6,765 nucleotides of DNA from NCBI GenBank assembly GCA_946477505.1, contig CAMKYP010000211.1:1-6765 (forward strand). The letters run 5' to 3'. A program made the position numbers and the translations under genes. Below are positions 5,838 to 6,765 of this stretch, one piece after another; the stretch's first letter is position 1, and each line of letters opens with the position of its first letter. Source of the stretch: an uncultured Dechloromonas sp. (GTDB taxonomy: Bacteria > Pseudomonadota > Gammaproteobacteria > Burkholderiales > Rhodocyclaceae). Under the pieces are notes generated by a model that saw only the letters and a list, made by a program, of their open reading frames with translations, was not told the origin of the DNA and ran no database searches.

Positions 5838-6623
5838 ATGCACGCCACCTTGCCCGCCCATCGCCCAAGCCTGACCGGCTTCCTGCCGGTGTGGCAACGC
5901 AATTTCCTTGTCTGGCGCAAGCTGGCGCTGCCGTCGATTCTTGGCAACCTGGCTGATCCGCTGATCTACATGCTTGGCCTGGGCTACGGCCTGGGTGCCA
6001 TGCTGCCGACGATCGAGGGGCAACCCTACGTCGCCTTCCTGGCCGCCGGCACCGTTTGCGCCTCGACCATGAATGCCGCCACCTTCGAAGCCCTGTATTC
6101 GGCGTTTTCCCGAATGCACGTGCAAAAGACCTGGGACGCCATTCTCAACACGCCGCTCGGCCTCGCCGACGTGGTCGCCGGCGAACTGTTCTGGGCGGCA
6201 ACCAAATCGCTGTTCTCCGGCGCCGCCATCCTCGTCGTCATCACCGCCATGGGGCTTACCAACGGCCCGCTGATGCTGTGGGCACTGCCAGCCATCGTCC
6301 TCACCGGCCTGGCCTTCGCCGCGCTGGGCCTGATCTGGAACGCACTGGCGCCGAGCTACGACTTTTTCATGTACTACTTCACGCTGTTCATCACCCCGAT
6401 GACACTGATTTCCGGCGTTTTCTTCCCGACCGACCAGCTCCCCGCCTGGCTGGCCACCATCGGCGGCTGGCTGCCGCTGGCCCAGGGGGTGGCGCTGGTT
6501 CGTCCGCTGCTCGCCGGACAGGTACCCGCCGATGCCCTGATCCACGTCATGGCGCTCGTCGCGACTGCGGCGGTAGCCTTCGCCATCGCCCTGCATCTGA
6601 CCCGCCGCCGACTCCTCAAATAG
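5838..6623 (+). CDS. ABC-2 type transporter permease, NodJ-like
   Basis: With ATG 5838 the protein has 261 residues, close to the roughly 260 of NodJ proteins. An in-frame ATG at 5793 would add 15 polar residues that do not look like the family N-terminus and overlaps a -10-like box. Neither start has a clear Shine-Dalgarno sequence. Membrane-spanning stretches are visible at about 30-56, 63-81, 120-140, 147-168, 178-197 and 233-253. Family signatures include N-F-L-V-W-R-K-L-A-L-P near the N-terminus, D-P-L-I-Y-M-L-G-L-G-Y-G-L-G at 40-53, I-S-G-V-F-F-P-T-D-Q-L-P at 191-202, and L-P-L-A-Q-G-V-A-L-V-R-P at 212-223. It would form the inner-membrane channel of an ABC exporter with the NodI-like ATPase at 3792-4709, the only ABC ATPase in the window. 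The exported substrate is unknown. cutA follows after nine bases. Confidence 0.9.
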   Translation: MHATLPAHRPSLTGFLPVWQRNFLVWRKLALPSILGNLADPLIYMLGLGYGLGAMLPTIEGQPYVAFLAAGTVCASTMNAATFEALYSAFSRMHVQKTWDAILNTPLGLADVVAGELFWAATKSLFSGAAILVVITAMGLTNGPLMLWALPAIVLTGLAFAALGLIWNALAPSYDFFMYYFTLFITPMTLISGVFFPTDQLPAWLATIGGWLPLAQGVALVRPLLAGQVPADALIHVMALVATAAVAFAIALHLTRRRLLK

Positions 6624-6626
6624 AAT
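6597..6626 (+). promoter_or_regulatory. Candidate promoter directly upstream of cutA
   Basis: CTGACC (6597-6602, four of six matches to TTGACA) is followed after 18 bases by TAGAAT (6621-6626, five of six matches to TATAAT). The stop codon of the permease is the first three bases of TAGAAT. The cutA ATG is only six bases after the box, so transcription from here would begin at or next to the start codon. cutA may equally be read from the permease transcript. Confidence 0.35.
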
Positions 6627-6632
6627 TTCCCC

Positions 6633-6765
6633 ATGGAAACACTGACCGTCATCACCAACTGCCCCGACGAGGAAACCGCCAACGCCATCGCGCTGGCCAT
6701 CGTCGAGGAAAAGCTCGCCGCCTGCGTGAATATCCTGCCGCGCGTGCAATCCATCTACCGCTGGC
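6633..6765 (+). CDS. cutA: Divalent-cation tolerance protein CutA, 3' end missing
   Basis: The first 44 codons are present before the window ends; the family is about 105-115 residues. The sequence shows the CutA N-terminal pattern: a first strand T-L-T-V-I-T-N-C-P-D, a helix ending at L-A-I-V-E-E-K-L-A-A-C-V-N, then I-L-P-R-V-Q-S-I-Y-R-W leading into the second strand. Cys31 in the A-A-C-V-N motif is the conserved cysteine of the family. CutA forms very stable trimers that resemble PII signalling proteins. It was linked to copper and other divalent-cation tolerance in Escherichia coli, though its exact role is still debated. It starts nine bases after the permease stop, with no Shine-Dalgarno sequence. 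The gene commonly found next to cutA in proteobacteria is dsbD, which would lie beyond this window if the arrangement is conserved. Confidence 0.9.
   Translation, partial: METLTVITNCPDEETANAIALAIVEEKLAACVNILPRVQSIYRW

Noticed and set aside
3792..6623. Symbiotic nodulation locus (nodI, nodJ)
   Set aside because: The two proteins resemble NodI and NodJ, but no nodA, nodB, nodC or nod box is present. Similar exporters occur in many non-symbiotic betaproteobacteria, so the nod gene symbols were not assigned.
5763..6749. A 328-codon open frame on the - strand across the permease and cutA
   Set aside because: It is antisense to two well-recognised genes. The Gly/Gln/Asp/Arg-rich composition mirrors the hydrophobic permease codons.

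Overview
The window reads as ordinary chromosomal DNA from a GC-rich betaproteobacterium. A Rhodocyclales-type organism (Dechloromonas, Azonexus or a relative) is my best guess, from the family resemblance of the proteins and the gene mix; no marker gene fixes the taxon. All seven credible genes lie on the + strand and nearly fill the sequence. I see no tRNA, rRNA, CRISPR array, insertion sequence, phage gene or attachment site. The longest gap between genes is about 116 bases.

Region 1 (1-2798) is a sensory pair. The 3' end of a periplasmic substrate-binding protein gene overlaps, by one base in a TGATG junction, a complete hybrid histidine kinase. The kinase has two membrane segments, a Cache-like periplasmic domain, HAMP, HisKA, HATPase_c and a receiver domain. 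The tight coupling suggests that the binding protein is the kinase's ligand-binding partner.

Region 2 (about 2823-4709) looks like one operon starting at a consensus TATAAT box. It encodes a thioredoxin-like [2Fe-2S] ferredoxin, a small alpha/beta hydrolase and a NodI/DrrA-like ABC ATPase. The genes are 4 bases apart and then overlapping by 13.

Region 3 (4710-6632) begins with an HDOD-domain signalling protein whose TATAAT box lies only 9 bases before its ATG. It is followed by the NodJ-like ABC-2 membrane subunit that most likely partners the ATPase of region 2. The HDOD gene therefore separates the two halves of one transporter. A good stem-loop lies between the HDOD and permease genes.

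Region 4 (6633-end) is the 5' part of cutA, again with a -10-like box immediately before the start codon and no Shine-Dalgarno sequence.

No wholly new system is evident. The points most worth following up are the binding-protein/kinase pair, the split NodIJ-type transporter with its HDOD insertion, the possible leaderless starts, and two dyad elements in the intergenic regions.
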